Of a stretch of DNA of 5,667 nt, positions 4,469-5,667 are shown in pieces. This stretch comes from Nitrososphaerota archaeon. Its GTDB lineage: Archaea; Thermoproteota; Bathyarchaeia; Bathyarchaeales; Bathycorpusculaceae. The stretch is taken from positions 1 to 5,667 of the forward strand of contig JAITBW010000129.1 in NCBI GenBank assembly GCA_031283385.1, written 5' to 3'. Made by a program: the position numbers and the translations under genes. The notes under the pieces are model-generated. The model saw only the letters and a program-made list of their open reading frames with translations. It had not been told where the DNA came from and did no database searches. The number at the start of each line of letters is the position of its first letter. Within the stretch, counting starts at the first letter, position 1.

Positions 4469-5667
4469 ATGAACAAAATTATTCCCTTTATACTGCTTTT
4501 CTGTTTCATAAGTGGAACATTTGCAACAGTGCTTAGTTCTGTTTCAGCATCAGAGTTGATTGAAGATTCTTGGTATTCAAAAACATCCATGCCATCTGAA
4601 AGAAAATGGTTTGGGGTTGTTGTTTTGGATGACAAAATTTATGCAATTGGAGGTTCTAAAGTTTATGGATCTGAGCATGTTGGTACTAATGAGCGGTATG
4701 ATCCTAAAACGAACATGTGGATTACTTTATCGTCTATACCTACGCCACGGATCAATTTTGGTGTTGTTACTTATCAGGACAAGATTTACTGTATAGGCGG
4801 AGAGGTGCCTTATTTTGGTCCAATATTAGTGTCTCAAACCGTAGACGCAGTTGAAGTTTACGACCCCGTTAATGATCTATGGAGCACAAAAGCATCCTTT
4901 CCAACGAAGGTAAGTAATCCTAGAGTTTGTGTGGTAAATAATCAACTTTTTGTTATAACTTATGATGGAAAGATGTACCTGTATAATCCATCTAATGATA
5001 CGTGGAGCAGCAAAACTTCCATACCCGTTAGTACAACATATCCAACAGTTCGGGTAATAAATGGTCAAATTTTTGCTATATGCTCAAGTGATGCTGGGTG
5101 GGAGATGTTTATGTATAATCAGCTTAAAAATTCATGGACAAAAAAAGCCAACCCTTATGTTTTGCATGGAGCATTTGAGTGCATAGTGGTGGATAACAAG
5201 ATATTGATATGTGACCAGCCAATGCATGTTGATAATCTTCCATTAAATTTTAGAATTTATGATCCAGAGACGGATAAATGGAGTGAAGGACAAACAGCTA
5301 CTAATCTTACGAAGGGGTATGGTCTGTTTGTTGGAGCAACATATGGAGTGCATGCACCTAAAAACGGCTATGTATTTGGAATGGAACCAGTTAACATTGA
5401 CACAGTTCAAATGTTCACTTGGATTTATAATCCTGCAGAAGATGTTTGGTTAACTGCTAAACCTATGCCAATCTTGTTACCTGGTCTAAACAGTGTAGTT
5501 GCTGTTGATGACATTTTGTATATAATAGGTGAATGCGGCACTATCGATCAATATGTACCAATAGGCTACAGTACTACGCCTTTATCTTCTGAACATGTTC
5601 CTTTAGCTTCTGAACATAGTACGTCTAAGCCTTTTTTAGCTAAACCTGTTATGGCTGTAATAGTTCT
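4469..5667 (+). CDS. Secreted kelch-repeat beta-propeller protein (3' end outside window)
   Basis: The frame is open for 399 codons to the right edge. Residues 1-27 form a signal peptide (MNK, hydrophobic core, then SVSA before the likely cleavage site). Kelch blades follow, each ending in a Y-[DN]-P-x-x-[DN]-x-W strand or a variant: the Trp residues are W84, W138, W179, W223, W271 and W327, with a seventh blade at about 328-362. The first two blades keep the IGG motif (IYAIGG, IYCIGG); the middle ones have lost it. Seven blades would close one propeller. After it comes a Ser/Pro/His-containing linker (about 368-390) and the start of a hydrophobic stretch (AKPVMAVIV), probably a C-terminal membrane anchor. 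Such proteins usually bind ligands or other proteins at the cell surface; no catalytic residues of a specific enzyme are evident. No Shine-Dalgarno site precedes the ATG, consistent with a very short leader. Confidence 0.85.
   Translation, partial: MNKIIPFILLFCFISGTFATVLSSVSASELIEDSWYSKTSMPSERKWFGVVVLDDKIYAIGGSKVYGSEHVGTNERYDPKTNMWITLSSIPTPRINFGVVTYQDKIYCIGGEVPYFGPILVSQTVDAVEVYDPVNDLWSTKASFPTKVSNPRVCVVNNQLFVITYDGKMYLYNPSNDTWSSKTSIPVSTTYPTVRVINGQIFAICSSDAGWEMFMYNQLKNSWTKKANPYVLHGAFECIVVDNKILICDQPMHVDNLPLNFRIYDPETDKWSEGQTATNLTKGYGLFVGATYGVHAPKNGYVFGMEPVNIDTVQMFTWIYNPAEDVWLTAKPMPILLPGLNSVVAVDDILYIIGECGTIDQYVPIGYSTTPLSSEHVPLASEHSTSKPFLAKPVMAVIV
5579..5620 (+). repeat. 21-bp tandem duplication in the kelch gene linker
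   Basis: 5579-5599 and 5600-5620 are adjacent copies identical at 18 of 21 positions. They encode the seven-residue units PLSSEHV and PLASEHS in the linker between propeller and putative anchor. An in-frame duplication of a flexible linker fits slippage or unequal exchange and probably adjusts the length of the stalk. Confidence 0.65.

Noticed and set aside
4560..4796. Short open frames in other registers within the kelch gene, also at 5259-5453 and 4877-5068 (-)
   Set aside because: The kelch frame is continuous from 4469 through these regions with repeated blade motifs, so these are out-of-frame by-products.

Overview
The window is most likely archaeal, probably from the TACK/Thermoproteota side (Bathyarchaeia-like); this assignment rests on gene content and is not certain at class level. 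The evidence is a protein with the tRNA-intron endonuclease (EndA) fold, a helix-turn-helix/phosphoribosyltransferase regulator, an archaeal-type S-methyl-5-thioribose-1-phosphate isomerase, a secreted kelch-repeat protein, TTG starts, TATA-like boxes about 26 bases before inferred transcription starts, and T-run terminators.

Layout. Positions 2-211 (+) hold the C-terminal end of an unrecognised protein. 226-900 (+) encodes a compact QueG-like protein with two [4Fe-4S] clusters. It converges on an EndA-like gene (987-1553, -), with a shared hairpin between them. Upstream of endA on the same strand lie mtnA (1686-2714, -) and a regulator combining HTH and PRTase domains (2785-3537, -). A divergent intergenic region of about 200 bases carries a 41-bp imperfect palindrome overlapping the regulator's TATA-like boxes. 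On the other side, a multi-pass membrane protein resembling an ECF-transporter S component (3735-4289, +) has no usual start codon where one is needed. After a 179-base spacer, a signal-peptide kelch protein (4469 onward, +) runs off the right end.

How the genes may fit together. The regulator-isomerase pair suggests control of nucleoside/PRPP or methionine-salvage metabolism. The divergent transporter-like gene may share that control, but this is inference from arrangement only. The EndA-like protein keeps the fold and the tyrosine and lysine positions, but its catalytic domain has no histidine, which suggests a non-catalytic subunit.

The most unusual large-scale signal is base composition. 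From about 200 to about 2000 the + strand is rich in G and T whichever strand is coding. From about 2160 to about 4290 it is rich in A and C, again regardless of gene direction. The switch falls inside mtnA, near the middle of the block. Both flanks lose the pattern.
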